A stretch of DNA of 47,816 bases from Ignavibacteriales bacterium (GTDB lineage Bacteria > Bacteroidota > Ignavibacteria > UBA10030). The position numbers and the translations under genes are program-made. Below, piece by piece: positions 8,802 through 17,912 of the stretch; within the stretch, counting starts at the first letter, position 1; each line of letters opens with the position of its first letter. The stretch is from assembly GCA_016192345.1 (NCBI GenBank), contig JACPUH010000026.1, forward strand, positions 1 through 47,816, read 5' to 3'. The notes under the pieces are model-generated. The model did no database searches, had not been told where the DNA came from, and saw only the letters and a list, made by a program, of their open reading frames with translations.

Positions 8802-9398
8802 TTACCTCCCCGCCCTTTTGTTCAACACCTCCCGCATTCTCTCCAATGCCCTCGCCCGATGGCTGATCCTGTTCTTTTCCTCGGATGTCAGCTCGGCATA
8901 GGTTCCCCCAAATCCTTCCGGAAGGAAAATGGGATCGTACCCGAACCCGTTCGTTCCGCGGGGCGATTCACCAAGCCTTCCCCGGCATGCACCCTCTGTT
9001 GCCTCCCGGAACCCCTCTCCCACCAGCGTCAGGACGGCGCGAAACTGCGCGCCTCTTCTTCTCGGGGCAACTCCCCGCATCTCCTTTAATAGCTTCTCAT
9101 TGTTTTGATCGTCTGTCGTATTTTCTCCGGCGTAGCGCGCTGAACGAACTCCCGGCCTGCCGTTCAAATAAAACACCTCGAGCCCGGAATCGTCGGCGAG
9201 GGAGGGAAGCTTCGTGTACCGGTGGACGGCAAGAGCTTTCTTCAGGGAGTTTTCCTCCAGCGTCAGTCCGTCTTCCAGCAATGGGGGGCAATCGGGAAAA
9301 TCATTCAGCGTAAGAATCTCGAGCGGAAGATCTCCGAGGATTGTTTTAATCTCTTCGATTTTATGCCTGTTGCGTGTGGCGAGAACGAGTCTGTTCAT
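8802..9398 (-). CDS. rdgB: XTP/dITP diphosphatase (RdgB/HAM1 family)
   Basis: 198 residues, full family length. It shows the substrate-binding TRNRHKIEEI motif (8-17), the LADDSGLEV catalytic-metal motif, GFGYDPIF and the C-terminal SHRARAL. The enzyme hydrolyses non-canonical purine triphosphates (ITP, dITP, XTP) to monophosphates and so keeps them out of nucleic acids. The ATG has AAGGA about 8 nt upstream. It is the last gene of a minus-strand radA-SemiSWEET-rdgB run with short gaps, so DNA-quality functions flank a small transporter. Confidence 0.96.
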   Translation of the reverse strand: MNRLVLATRNRHKIEEIKTILGDLPLEILTLNDFPDCPPLLEDGLTLEENSLKKALAVHRYTKLPSLADDSGLEVFYLNGRPGVRSARYAGENTTDDQNNEKLLKEMRGVAPRRRGAQFRAVLTLVGEGFREATEGACRGRLGESPRGTNGFGYDPIFLPEGFGGTYAELTSEEKNRISHRARALERMREVLNKRAGR

Positions 9399-9441
9399 TC
9401 CATCCTTCCGGGCTTACGGGTGATACGCTTGCGGGTGACGG

Positions 9442-9684
9442 TCAACGCGGAGAAACTTTGTAATAGATATTAATCATTGCCCCGGTGGTGGTGAGGGCGT
9501 TCAGGATGGTAAAGACGGTATCGTTGATGCTGAAGGCATAGAACGCGAGGCTTGTGCTTCCGATCGCCGAGAGGATCAGAAACGTGAAATTCACATTGCA
9601 CCGCCCCAGCTTGATCGTCTCCACCGATTGCGGGATCCAGCAGAGGGCAAGCGCCGCTAACCCGATGTATCCAAGCCACTCCAT
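9442..9684 (-). CDS. SemiSWEET / PQ-loop family small transporter
   Basis: 80 residues with three predicted membrane helices, the SemiSWEET layout. The PQ motif is in CWIPQSVETIK, and the third helix region TILNALTTTGAMINIYYK fits the family. SemiSWEETs dimerise to form a sugar facilitator; related PQ-loop proteins have other substrates, so sugar transport is a family-based guess. The start is the ATG at 9684, with GAAGGG 7 nt upstream; a longer frame upstream would overlap radA. It is 10 bp after radA and 43 bp before rdgB, so it is probably cotranscribed with both. Confidence 0.83.
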   Translation of the reverse strand: MEWLGYIGLAALALCWIPQSVETIKLGRCNVNFTFLILSAIGSTSLAFYAFSINDTVFTILNALTTTGAMINIYYKVSPR

Positions 9685-9694
9685 ACGAAACCCT

Positions 9695-11056
9695 TCACGA
9701 TAAGAGCGCTTCCATGGCCTTCTCAACCCTGTCGACGCCGATGATCTGAATTTCCCCGTTCGGTTTGATCCCCTTCATGTTATTTTCGGGGATGACGATC
9801 CGTTTGAATCCCAGTTTCGCCGCCTCCTGAACCCTCTTCTCAATATTGCCGATCGTGCGGATCTCCCCCCCCAATCCGATCTCCCCGACGGCGACCGCCG
9901 ACGAATCGACCGGCACATCCCGGAGGCTCGACGCGATCGAGGTGGCGATCCCCAGGTCAACGGCCGGTTCGTCGATCTTTACACCGCCGGCGATGTTCAC
10001 GAACACGTCGTAGTTGCCGAGGTGCATGCCGACCCTTTTTTCCAGCACCGCGAGCAGAAGTGAGAGCCGCCGGTAATCGAACCCCGTCGTGTTGCGCTGA
10101 GGAACCCCGTAGCTGGTGGACGTCACCAGCGCCTGCACTTCGATCAGAATGGGGCGCGTCCCTTCGATACTCGCCACCACGGTGGAACCGGAAGTGCCGT
10201 AGCGCCGCTCTGAAAGGAATGCCTCGGAAGGGTTTTTCACCTCACGCAATCCGATCTCGTGCATTTCAAAAATTCCAATCTCGTTGGTTGAGCCGAACCG
10301 GTTCTTCAGCGCGCGGAGGATGCGGTAAGCGTAATGTGCCTCCCCTTCGAACTGCAGCACCGTGTCCACCATGTGTTCAATCACACGGGGACCGGCGATC
10401 ACCCCCTCCTTGGTGACGTGACCGATCACGAAGATCGGGATGGCGCGTGTCTTGGCAAGCCTGAGAAGAAGAGCCGTCGATTCCCGTACCTGACTGACGC
10501 TCCCGGGAGCGCTTTCCAAGCCGGGCCGGTACATGGTCTGGATCGAATCGACGATGATCAGGTCGGGTGTGCCGCGTTCGATGACATCGAGGATCAAATC
10601 GAGGTTGGTCTCGGCGAGCAGGAGAATGTTCCGGGCATTCTTTGCCTGCAGCCGTTCGCCGCGCAGTTTGATTTGCCGAACCGACTCTTCCCCGGTGACG
10701 TAGAGAACGACCTGGTCCTTAAGCTGAAGAGCGACCTGCATCATCAGGGTCGATTTGCCGATGCCGGGGTCGCCTCCCAGGAGGATGAGTGAGCCCGGAA
10801 CCAGTCCGCCTCCCAGCACCCGGTCGAACTCATCGATGTTCGTGGTGACCCGGGGGACATCCTCGCTTTCCAGCTCCTCCATGGAAACGGGTTCGATCTT
10901 CGATGCCACCCCAGAAGGTTTTCGCGAAACTTTGAGTGGGGAGGAAGCTTCCTCCACGAAGGTGTTCCATTCGTTGCAGTTCGGACATTTCCCGACCCAT
11001 CGCGGCGAGACATACCCGCACGATTGGCAGACGTACTTTGTGATGATTTTGGTCAT
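9695..11056 (-). CDS. radA: DNA repair protein RadA (Sms)
   Basis: 453 residues, standard length. It has an N-terminal four-cysteine zinc finger (C10, C13, C24, C27), Walker [10 protein letters not shown] (94-102), the RadA-specific KNRFG motif ([12 protein letters not shown]) and a C-terminal Lon-protease-like domain with the family sequence [13 protein letters not shown]. RadA is a RecA-like ATPase that drives branch migration of recombination intermediates. It heads a short minus-strand run with a SemiSWEET gene and rdgB. Confidence 0.97.
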   Translation of the reverse strand: MTKIITKYVCQSCGYVSPRWVGKCPNCNEWNTFVEEASSPLKVSRKPSGVASKIEPVSMEELESEDVPRVTTNIDEFDRVLGGGLVPGSLILLGGDPGIGKSTLMMQVALQLKDQVVLYVTGEESVRQIKLRGERLQAKNARNILLLAETNLDLILDVIERGTPDLIIVDSIQTMYRPGLESAPGSVSQVRESTALLLRLAKTRAIPIFVIGHVTKEGVIAGPRVIEHMVDTVLQFEGEAHYAYRILRALKNRFGSTNEIGIFEMHEIGLREVKNPSEAFLSERRYGTSGSTVVASIEGTRPILIEVQALVTSTSYGVPQRNTTGFDYRRLSLLLAVLEKRVGMHLGNYDVFVNIAGGVKIDEPAVDLGIATSIASSLRDVPVDSSAVAVGEIGLGGEIRTIGNIEKRVQEAAKLGFKRIVIPENNMKGIKPNGEIQIIGVDRVEKAMEALLS

Positions 11057-11156
11057 ATCCTTGATTGGTGGAAAAATGGAGAAAACTTACTATGTCTCAA
11101 GTCCAAAAACTATGGTAGCGCAACCTGAGAGGTTACGCGACAGATTCAGTACCAAT

Positions 11157-11627
11157 CTAATACAATCGTTTCTTCTTTTGCGCGGCCCAAGTTTTGAAAA
11201 GTTCGATTGCTTCCTCGCGGAGGAAGTCACCCTGGATTTTCACAGGGCTGCCGCCGAGTGATTTCATGCGCCTGTTGGAGAGTGTCAACTCGGCGAAACC
11301 TAGATCCTGGGCATCCTTGATACGGGAGCCGAAAAAAATCTTGTCGATCTTCGCCCAGTGGATGGCGCTGAAGCACATCGGGCACGGCTCGCATGTGGAG
11401 TACAGCACGCAGCCGGAGAGGTCGACGGTCTTCAGCTTTTTACACGCGACGCGGATGGCGTTGACCTCGGCATGAGCGGTGATATCCGTGCTTTTCCAGA
11501 CGATGTTATGGACGCAACTGATCACCCTCCCCTTTTTGACGATGCACGCACCGAACGGGCTTTGACCCTTCCGGATTCCCTCATGGCATTTCCGGATTGC
11601 CAGACGCATACAGTGTTCATGAGTCAT
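11157..11627 (-). CDS. Nucleobase deaminase of the cytidine/deoxycytidylate deaminase fold (guanine deaminase-like)
   Basis: 156 residues from the ATG at 11627, which has AAGGGGAAAG just upstream; a 47-codon upstream extension has no family similarity. Zinc-site motifs are complete: HAEVNAI (His52, Glu54) and PCPMC (Cys82, Cys85). The C-terminal FxSRIKDAQDLGF region resembles Bacillus-type guanine deaminase more than tRNA adenosine deaminase TadA. It probably converts guanine (or a related base) to the oxo form in purine salvage. It lies 100 bp upstream of radA on the same strand, possibly a separate unit. Confidence 0.85.
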   Translation of the reverse strand: MTHEHCMRLAIRKCHEGIRKGQSPFGACIVKKGRVISCVHNIVWKSTDITAHAEVNAIRVACKKLKTVDLSGCVLYSTCEPCPMCFSAIHWAKIDKIFFGSRIKDAQDLGFAELTLSNRRMKSLGGSPVKIQGDFLREEAIELFKTWAAQKKKRLY

Positions 11628-11772
11628 AGGTTCTTTCCCCTTCGGTGCTTCCCGGCGTCTCACAGACCCAACATCAAACGCAGGACTGTTGCTGATGGTC
11701 TTTCCGGGTGTCCATTGACGCGGAGCCAATATACCAACGCGGGGGGAGAGATTCAAGGCAACCACCAAAAGG

Positions 11773-11801
11773 AAAAGCCCCTGAGTGCGTCAGGGGCTTT
11801 T
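11773..11801 (-). terminator. Bidirectional Rho-independent terminator
   Basis: A perfect 12-bp stem AAAAGCCCCTGA/TCAGGGGCTTTT with a 5-nt loop carries flanking A and T runs. It lies 22 bp downstream of the TPR lipoprotein stop at 11824 and upstream of the deaminase, ending the former's transcript. Confidence 0.9.
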
Positions 11802-11823
11802 CAAGGGTACCTCTCTTTTGCTT

Positions 11824-12477
11824 TTACAATTTTCCCCACCGATCCTTGGCTTTCTTCACGAGATCGTTCGTGGGATAATCCTTGACAACTTTCTCGTACA
11901 TTTCCTTTGCTTTTGCCTTATCCCCCTGCATTTCATGGCAGCGCCCAATCATGTAGTATGAATCTCCCTTCTTCTCAGTGACCTTGTATTGCAGGACAGA
12001 CTCGAAGTGGGTCATTGCGTCACCATAAGCACGTTTGCCGAACAGCGACTCACCGATCCAATAATGGCAATTGTCGGCAAGTGATTCCTCCACACCGTTC
12101 TTCATGAGATCCTGAAATATTCCAAGAGCGTCGTCATAGCGTTTCTCGTTGAATGCCTGAAGCCCTGCCTCGTATGCCGACATCGGGTCCGTGGCCGGCA
12201 TGGGCTCGGGCTTGGGTGGTTCAACGACGGGGGTGGTATCCTCCAGCTTTTTTTCCAGTTCATGGACGCGTGCCTGCAAGCCACTGTTCTCGCTTTCCAG
12301 CCGGGAAAATTGTTGTTTCAGGCTGGAATTCTCTGTAGTCAGCTCCGTCAATCGCTGTTGGTCTTCCTGTCGTTGGCGTGCCTCAGCTTCCCGCCGCATT
12401 GCCTCTTCACTGCTTTCACACCCGATCCAGAGAAACCCTAGAAGAAGTGTTGCGATGAGATACCATCGTCTGTTCAT
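11824..12477 (-). CDS. Coiled-coil / TPR lipoprotein (CpoB/YbgF-like)
   Basis: 217 residues from the ATG at 12477, preceded by AAGGGATCG. A lipobox places the lipid on Cys20 (LWIGCESS). Residues about 22-85 form a charged coiled coil (AEARQRQEDQQRLTELTTEN; LESENSGLQARVHELEKKL), then a Pro-rich linker and C-terminal tetratricopeptide repeats (YEAGLQAFNEKRYDDALGIF; GDKAKAKEMYEKVVKDYP). This is the order of CpoB/YbgF, which coordinates peptidoglycan synthesis and outer-membrane constriction with Tol-Pal, but no tol genes are nearby. It ends at a strong terminator. Confidence 0.82.
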   Translation of the reverse strand: MNRRWYLIATLLLGFLWIGCESSEEAMRREAEARQRQEDQQRLTELTTENSSLKQQFSRLESENSGLQARVHELEKKLEDTTPVVEPPKPEPMPATDPMSAYEAGLQAFNEKRYDDALGIFQDLMKNGVEESLADNCHYWIGESLFGKRAYGDAMTHFESVLQYKVTEKKGDSYYMIGRCHEMQGDKAKAKEMYEKVVKDYPTNDLVKKAKDRWGKL

Positions 12478-12654
12478 GATTCGATCCCTTGATGAATGAT
12501 TGAGACTCATGAGGCCTCCGGCCATTGGAGTTGGAAAAGTGATAGAAAACCACTGCAATGTATTAAACCCCTCGTAGAAAGTCAAGCTTGGAGTTTACAA
12601 CATCTTCATGCGAATAGTTAAAGTCCTTGTTGAAAATCATGGTGGAAATAGCAA

Positions 12655-13653
12655 TCAAACTTCCGGGGTTTGGTGAGATGAGAGGTGCAATCTTTTTTCT
12701 TTTGAGACAAAATCGATCAGGGAGACGGCAATGGAGCGCACAACCCGGTCCGGCACTCCGTCGAGATGTTTTGATTGCAGTCTCATATCGCACATTTCGT
12801 TGACATAATCGACCACAACGAACCGTTCATCCCGTGCAAAAACAATTTCCGTGGAAAAGAAATCGAGCCCGCATGCCTTCTGGATGATGTCGGTCACCCC
12901 CCTCAGTGGGCCAAGTCCGAACGACTTTTCATCCTCTGGTGTTATCTCCTCATAGAGGTGGGTCTGGTCGTCCCACCAGCAAGGGATGATGGAACCGAAG
13001 GCATAGAAGACACGGAACCAACCCCTGTTTTCGGACAGGTATCCTGGTTTCACAGCTTCCTGGAGAAGATATTTATCATTCTTATGATGTTGCCGTGTCT
13101 CAAGGACGTCCTTGAGGGATTCGGCTCCAAGCACCACCCCGAGGCCTCCGCCGGTGGTGTTTGCCGGTTTGATGATGAAAGGGCGTCCCAGCTTTGCGAG
13201 GTCGGTGAGGGTGAACCCGATCTCTTGCTTCTGGTTGTACGGCGAAATGATGATCGTATAAGGGACCTGAACGCCGTGGGCAAGAAGTTCGAGGTGCATC
13301 GTCGCTTTATCAGCGGCTTTTTTCATGAGCTCATAGGGATTGACGAGGCGAAGTTCTCCAACTCTTGCGCGGCGTTCAAGCTCACCGGCCAAGGGGTGAA
13401 AGGCCTCTTCTTCGTCCGAGGCCCGGTCGAGGACCACGTGAAAATGGAGTTGGTTGCCCTTGAGTTGTTCAAAGGTGTGGTCAAGATCGGCACGGTGGAT
13501 TTCGCGAATCGTGATTCCTCCGGCGCGGGCAGCTTCACCGATACTGTCGGCAAAATCCTTATCGAATTCCCAGTTCCATGCCAGGCCGAGGTCATATGTG
13601 CTTGCGGGCAGTCGCACCGGGAAAAAGATAGGGTGTTTCCCACCACAACGCAA
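12655..13653 (-). CDS. ATP-grasp superfamily protein of unknown substrate
   Basis: About 332 residues. The start is uncertain: the frame opens after a TAG, the first start codon is a TTG at 13653, and an in-frame GTG about 12 codons later is also possible. Neither has a good ribosome site. ATP-grasp features include the nucleotide-binding FIIKPANTTGGGLGVVLGA segment, YLLQEAVKPG, and the metal-binding EIVFARDERFVVVDYVNEMCDM with its VVVDYVN strand. D-Ala-D-Ala ligase, RimK and glutathione-synthetase-like enzymes share this fold; no specific product is recognised. It diverges from the TPR lipoprotein gene, with a promoter between. Confidence 0.7.
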   Translation of the reverse strand: MRCGGKHPIFFPVRLPASTYDLGLAWNWEFDKDFADSIGEAARAGGITIREIHRADLDHTFEQLKGNQLHFHVVLDRASDEEEAFHPLAGELERRARVGELRLVNPYELMKKAADKATMHLELLAHGVQVPYTIIISPYNQKQEIGFTLTDLAKLGRPFIIKPANTTGGGLGVVLGAESLKDVLETRQHHKNDKYLLQEAVKPGYLSENRGWFRVFYAFGSIIPCWWDDQTHLYEEITPEDEKSFGLGPLRGVTDIIQKACGLDFFSTEIVFARDERFVVVDYVNEMCDMRLQSKHLDGVPDRVVRSIAVSLIDFVSKEKRLHLSSHQTPEV

Positions 13654-13696
13654 GCACTATTGCGCGTAAACGCGGTCTGGTCTCTCGAAACTCTGC

Positions 13697-13725
13697 TTGT
13701 AATTCGTGCCCAGATTCGATATATT
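13697..13725 (+). promoter_or_regulatory. Sigma-70-type promoter for the TPR/DUF4292/EnvC operon
   Basis: TTGTAA (13697-13702) and TATATT (13720-13725) are separated by exactly 17 bp. Transcription would start near 13732, almost on the first ATG at 13734, so the message would be leaderless or start translation at the second ATG at 13746. Confidence 0.6.
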
Positions 13726-13733
13726 TTTAACCA

Positions 13734-15470
13734 ATGAAAGAATTTATGAAACTGGCATTCGCTCATCTTGCGCTCTTGGCGACCCTCCTGCTTGGTTGCG
13801 CCGCTCCGGAGGAGACCCGGAAGGAATCTCCCCGGGAGGAGTTGAACCGGCGCGTCGACGAGCGGCTTAAGGAAGCCCGGCAGGAGCGGGCGTTGAATCA
13901 CTTTATCCAGGGGGCCGTGTACGAGGCAAAAGGGGAACACGCCAATGCCGTTCTTGAATACCAGGATGCCCTGCGGGATGACCCAAACCCGGCCATCCAC
14001 TATGCACTTTCAAAGAACTATTCCATCCTCGGCAAGCATGCGCTGGCGGCAGGGGCTGGACGGGAAGCAGTTCGGCTGGATTCGCTGAACATTACCTATC
14101 GCGAAAATCTTGCCAGCATTTATATGAATGCCTTCCAGCATGACCTGGCGATCAAAGAGTATGAAACCATCGTCCGGATCGATTCCCACTATGTCGCCGG
14201 TTGGTACAACCTGGCCCGGCTGTATCAGGCCGGAAAACCACTCCGGGCGTTGGAGATTTACGAAAAGATCCTCGAACGAAACGGAGACGATTGGGAGGTA
14301 TTGTTCCAGATCGCGGAGATTTCGAACTCCCTGGGTAAATATGATCAGGCTGCCGAGAAATACAGGAGAATGCTGGAGCTCGAGCCGGGGAACCGCGCCC
14401 TGCAGCGCCAACTTGCGGAAACCTATGGCCGTGCGGGGAATGTACAGGAGGCTATCCGGATCCTGGAAGGCATTCTCGAAGTTGACGACCAGAATGGAGA
14501 GGCTCTTGCAGCTCTGGCGGATGTCTACCTGGATCAGCGCGAGTTTGCAAAAGCCCTGGCCCTGTACCAAAAACTGATGCAGCAGGAGAAGAACAACGCC
14601 GAAGTGAAGCTCCGCGTGGGAGTTGCCTACTTTGGACAGATTCAGCACGATTCCTCATTCATCGCCATGGCAAAGCCCCTCTTCGAAGAGGTCAGCAAAC
14701 AGTCCCCCAACGACTGGCGCCCTCATTGGTACCTCGGTATCATTGCGTCGACGGAGCGGCAGGATTCAGCTGCTTCCAGCCACCTTGAACGGGTGACGCA
14801 GCTTGCGGAGTGGAATGGCGATGCGTGGTGGTATCTCGGAACGGCCTATTTTGAAAAAGGACAATATCAGAAGTTGTTGGAGACCATGGAGCGGGCCCAA
14901 AAAGCCGTTCCGCGCGATTCGCGGGTCTACTTCCTGATGGGATTGGCCTATACCCGTATGAACCAACCCGAACAAGCCGTGGGGTTGCTTCAGCGCTCCC
15001 TGGAATTGAAGTCGGACGATTTGAATACGCTGAGCACGCTTGCCTTAACGCTCGACGGCTTGAAGCGGCAGACAGAGTCGGATGCATACTATGAGAAAGC
15101 ATTGAAGGTCGATTCATCGTACCACCTTGTGTTGAACAACTACAGTTACAGCCTGGCCGAGCGGGGCATCCAGCTAGAACGGGCTTTGGCCATGGCCACC
15201 GAGGCGGTACGGCAGGAGCCGGAAAACGCTTCCTACCTCGATACCATCGGCTGGGTCTATTATCGTTTGGGAAAGTACGACGAGGCGGAGAAATACATTG
15301 CCAGGGCCATTGCCACCGGCCACGCAAGCTCTGCCGTTCATGAGCATATGGGGGATATCTATTTTAAGATGGGGGAGAAGGAAAAAGCGGAGAAATTCTG
15401 GCGTCAGGCTTTGGAGATGAACTCCGATAACCCGGTTTTAAGAAATAAACTGGCGCGGGGGTCACTGTGA
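13734..15470 (+). CDS. TPR-repeat lipoprotein
   Basis: 578 residues with a lipobox (LLLGCAAP) after a short signal peptide. The rest is almost entirely tetratricopeptide repeats (for example HANAVLEYQDALRDDPNPAI; KYDQAAEKYRRMLELEPGNR; KYDEAEKYIARAIATGHASS), making a superhelical protein-binding scaffold on the outer or inner membrane. The ATG at 13734 is followed by another at 13746; promoter position favours a near-leaderless start or the second ATG. Its stop overlaps the GTG of the next gene (GTGA, 15467-15470), so it is co-translated with a DUF4292 lipoprotein and an EnvC-like protein, pointing to a role in envelope assembly. Confidence 0.88.
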   Translation: MKEFMKLAFAHLALLATLLLGCAAPEETRKESPREELNRRVDERLKEARQERALNHFIQGAVYEAKGEHANAVLEYQDALRDDPNPAIHYALSKNYSILGKHALAAGAGREAVRLDSLNITYRENLASIYMNAFQHDLAIKEYETIVRIDSHYVAGWYNLARLYQAGKPLRALEIYEKILERNGDDWEVLFQIAEISNSLGKYDQAAEKYRRMLELEPGNRALQRQLAETYGRAGNVQEAIRILEGILEVDDQNGEALAALADVYLDQREFAKALALYQKLMQQEKNNAEVKLRVGVAYFGQIQHDSSFIAMAKPLFEEVSKQSPNDWRPHWYLGIIASTERQDSAASSHLERVTQLAEWNGDAWWYLGTAYFEKGQYQKLLETMERAQKAVPRDSRVYFLMGLAYTRMNQPEQAVGLLQRSLELKSDDLNTLSTLALTLDGLKRQTESDAYYEKALKVDSSYHLVLNNYSYSLAERGIQLERALAMATEAVRQEPENASYLDTIGWVYYRLGKYDEAEKYIARAIATGHASSAVHEHMGDIYFKMGEKEKAEKFWRQALEMNSDNPVLRNKLARGSL

Positions 15471-16249
15471 CGAAGTGGAAAGCAGGTGTGGGTGGGTTAG
15501 TTCTGGTGTTGGTTCTGTTTGCCGGATGTGCACCCGGCTCTTTCATGCGTACGGCTGGCCGGACGGTGACAGCGGGGGAGGTGTTCCAAAGCGTCAGCCG
15601 GAACCATGAGGGCCTGCGATCGATGCAGGGAGAGGGGAACCTCAACGTGGAAACGCCGGAGTTTGCACAATCCGCATCGTTTACCCTGACACTCCGGAAA
15701 CCGGATTCGGTCATGGTGAAGATCAACGGGCCGTTCGGAATCGATGTCGGGTCCGCCCTTCTGACGAGAACCGATTTTCTTTTTTACAACAGCCTTCGCA
15801 ATCAGCTCATCTCCGGGACGATGAACGCTGCAAACCTCGGGCGCATTCTTCGCATGAACCTGACCTTTGATGAAATCATCAGCCTGTTTACCGGTGGAAC
15901 GTTCTTCGAAGGCGATGAGGGCGACCCGGATGGATTCGAAGTCGAGGAGGGGCAATTCGTGCTGACCTACGCCCATCGTGCCGGAACCAGAAAGTATCGG
16001 GTCGATCCCGTTTCCCTGTTGATTGACCGGGTCCAGGTTCTCGACGGCAAGGGAAGGCTTGAGTTCGAGCAGCGATTTATGAACTTCCATGCACTCGAAG
16101 GGACATCCGTTCCTTACTCGGTGCGCGTTACTCAGCACCGGGAGAGACGCACGGTAGCCATTTCCTACTCGTCGGTTCAAGTCAATACAGTTGCATTCCA
16201 GTTCATTTTTGATGTACCAACCAACGCTGAACGGATTCGGTGGCAATGA
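15467..16249 (+). CDS. DUF4292 family lipoprotein (LolA/LolB-like fold)
   Basis: 260 residues starting at a GTG that overlaps the previous stop. It has a lipobox (LVLVLFAGCAPG) and a body of predicted beta strands with the family stretch GEGNLNVETPEFAQSASFTL, RKPDSVMVKINGPFGIDVG and FLFYNSLRNQLISG. DUF4292 proteins are found in the Bacteroidota and relatives and resemble LolA/LolB, which carry or insert lipoproteins into the outer membrane; a LolB-like role is inference. It overlaps the EnvC-like gene downstream by 4 bp. Confidence 0.86.
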   Translation: MTKWKAGVGGLVLVLVLFAGCAPGSFMRTAGRTVTAGEVFQSVSRNHEGLRSMQGEGNLNVETPEFAQSASFTLTLRKPDSVMVKINGPFGIDVGSALLTRTDFLFYNSLRNQLISGTMNAANLGRILRMNLTFDEIISLFTGGTFFEGDEGDPDGFEVEEGQFVLTYAHRAGTRKYRVDPVSLLIDRVQVLDGKGRLEFEQRFMNFHALEGTSVPYSVRVTQHRERRTVAISYSSVQVNTVAFQFIFDVPTNAERIRWQ

Positions 16250-17490
16250 CGAAGCATCTCTTCCATCCATCCGGTTCGGTTCTTGCCCTCTGTGTTACCC
16301 TTCTGGTATGGCCGGTGGGGGTTGTCTCCGCGCAACAAGCTTCCCGTGAAATCACACAAAAGGAACGGGAGCTTTCCCGGCTGCGAACCGAAATTCAGTC
16401 GTACGAAAAGAAACTGGGAGAGAGCGTCAAGCGAGAACGTTCGACCCTGGAGCACCTCGACAACCTCGAAAAGCAATCCACCCTCATCCGGCGGCTGGTG
16501 AACAAATTGAAAGAGGAGGAACGGCAGATGAGTGCCGATATCCTGAAAGCGCGCTCCTCCATCGGCGATCTTGAACGTCAACTCCAATCGCTCAAGAACC
16601 ATTATGCGAAATATGTCCGGTCGGTGTACAAGAACGGAAGGGTCTACGATCTCGAACTTCTCTTTTCCTCCAACTCGATCAACCAGCTTTCCATTCGGAT
16701 TGCCTATCTCAGAAAGTTTTCCGAGCAGCGGGTCAAGGATCTTCAGAGGATCGTACAGAATAAAACCGACCTTGAACAACAGAACGAGAAGCTCCAGAAA
16801 ACACTGGCGGATGAACGAAGGTTGATCGCCGAAAAATCGACGGAGGAATCATCGCTGAAAAAAAAGATGACCCAGCGCCAACGGGTCCTTTCAACAATCC
16901 GAAACGACAAGAAACTCTACAAGCAGGAGTTGAATAGAAGAACCCAGGCCGTACGGCAGATCGAACAGTTTATTGCCGACCTGATCGAGAAGGAACGGAT
17001 CCGAAAAGAACGGGAGGCTGCTGCCGCGCGCGACCGGCTGGCTTCCTCGACGACTCCGGCGCCCGAACCGGCACCGGTCGGGTCTTTCGAGTTCCAGCGC
17101 GGCAGCCTGCGCTGGCCCGTCTCCTCCGGAAAGATCGCCTCGCGGTTTGGGAATCAAGTGCATCCCGTGCTGAAGACCGTTACGCAGAATACGGGGATCG
17201 ATATCACGGTCCCCTCCGGATCGGATGTGCAGGCGGTGGCCGACGGCGAAGTCTCGGTCCTCTCCTTCCTCCCGGGCTTCGGCAATGTCGTCATCTTGAA
17301 TCACTATAACGGGTTCCGGACGGTGTACGCACACCTCGCGGATATCACCGTAAGTGAATCGCAGAAGATACGGGCGGGAGAGGTGATCGCCAAGAGCGGG
17401 GAGTCGATCGCCGGTGCGATCCTGCATTTCGAGATTTGGAAAGAGCGCGAAAAGCAAAACCCCGAGGTATGGCTCGCCAAACAGCGTTAA
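16246..17490 (+). CDS. EnvC-like M23 (LytM) protein with degenerate active site
   Basis: 414 residues from the ATG at 16246, which shares ATGA with the previous stop; a GTG two codons earlier is also possible. A signal peptide (ending VVSAQQ) is followed by a long coiled coil (about residues 30-255) and a C-terminal LytM domain. In active LytM enzymes zinc is held by H-x3-D and H-L-H; here the first His is replaced (TQNTGID) and the first His of the HLH motif is Ile (AILHFEI), although YAHL is kept. Loss of two key residues predicts no hydrolase activity, as in E. coli EnvC, which activates amidases for cell separation. Confidence 0.9.
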   Translation: MTKHLFHPSGSVLALCVTLLVWPVGVVSAQQASREITQKERELSRLRTEIQSYEKKLGESVKRERSTLEHLDNLEKQSTLIRRLVNKLKEEERQMSADILKARSSIGDLERQLQSLKNHYAKYVRSVYKNGRVYDLELLFSSNSINQLSIRIAYLRKFSEQRVKDLQRIVQNKTDLEQQNEKLQKTLADERRLIAEKSTEESSLKKKMTQRQRVLSTIRNDKKLYKQELNRRTQAVRQIEQFIADLIEKERIRKEREAAAARDRLASSTTPAPEPAPVGSFEFQRGSLRWPVSSGKIASRFGNQVHPVLKTVTQNTGIDITVPSGSDVQAVADGEVSVLSFLPGFGNVVILNHYNGFRTVYAHLADITVSESQKIRAGEVIAKSGESIAGAILHFEIWKEREKQNPEVWLAKQR

Positions 17491-17657
17491 GAACCGCGTT
17501 GATTCCAACCCGTTTTTTAAGTACCATGACGCTGCGCCGATCGGTTTTTCAATCATCAATTCACAATTTTCCATGGAAGTGTACCCCGGCAGTCAGTAGC
17601 GCTTTTGGAATTATCAAACTTCATTTTTCATTTTCCATTTTGAATTTTTAATTGTCT

Positions 17658-17732
17658 CGGGGTGTAGCTCAGCCTGGCTAGAGCGCTTGCTTTGGGAGCA
17701 AGAAGTCGTAGGTTCGAATCCTATCACCCCGA
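17658..17732 (+). tRNA. tRNA-Pro (anticodon UGG)
   Basis: A canonical cloverleaf: acceptor CGGGGTG/CACCCCG, D-arm containing AGCTCAGCCTGGCTAG, anticodon arm CTTGC-TTTGGGA-GCAAG with anticodon TGG, and T-arm GTAGG-TTCGAAT-CCTAT. The discriminator is A at 17732, and the CCA end is not encoded. Confidence 0.97.
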
Positions 17733-17912
17733 CGTAACATTGTAGATTGTAAATTTGAGATTGCAGATTTGAGGGAGAACCTTCTTGCTTGGAGGAGAGT
17801 CCCGTCCAAAGCACGAACGGTTCCGCTTTCTGGAATCCCGCCTGTGAGCGGAATCAAGGAGCGGGAGATCCTCGATTCACCGACAAACGTATCTTCGCTG
17901 ACGCTCGATAAG
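17733..17912. other. Intergenic DNA between tRNA-Pro and its broken copy
   Basis: About 180 bp without a gene. It begins with an A/T-rich direct-repeat-like stretch (TGTAGATTGTAAATTTGAGA, then GATTGCAGATTTGAG) of the kind often seen between genes in this bacterial group. The remainder shows no gene or clear signal. Confidence 0.4.
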
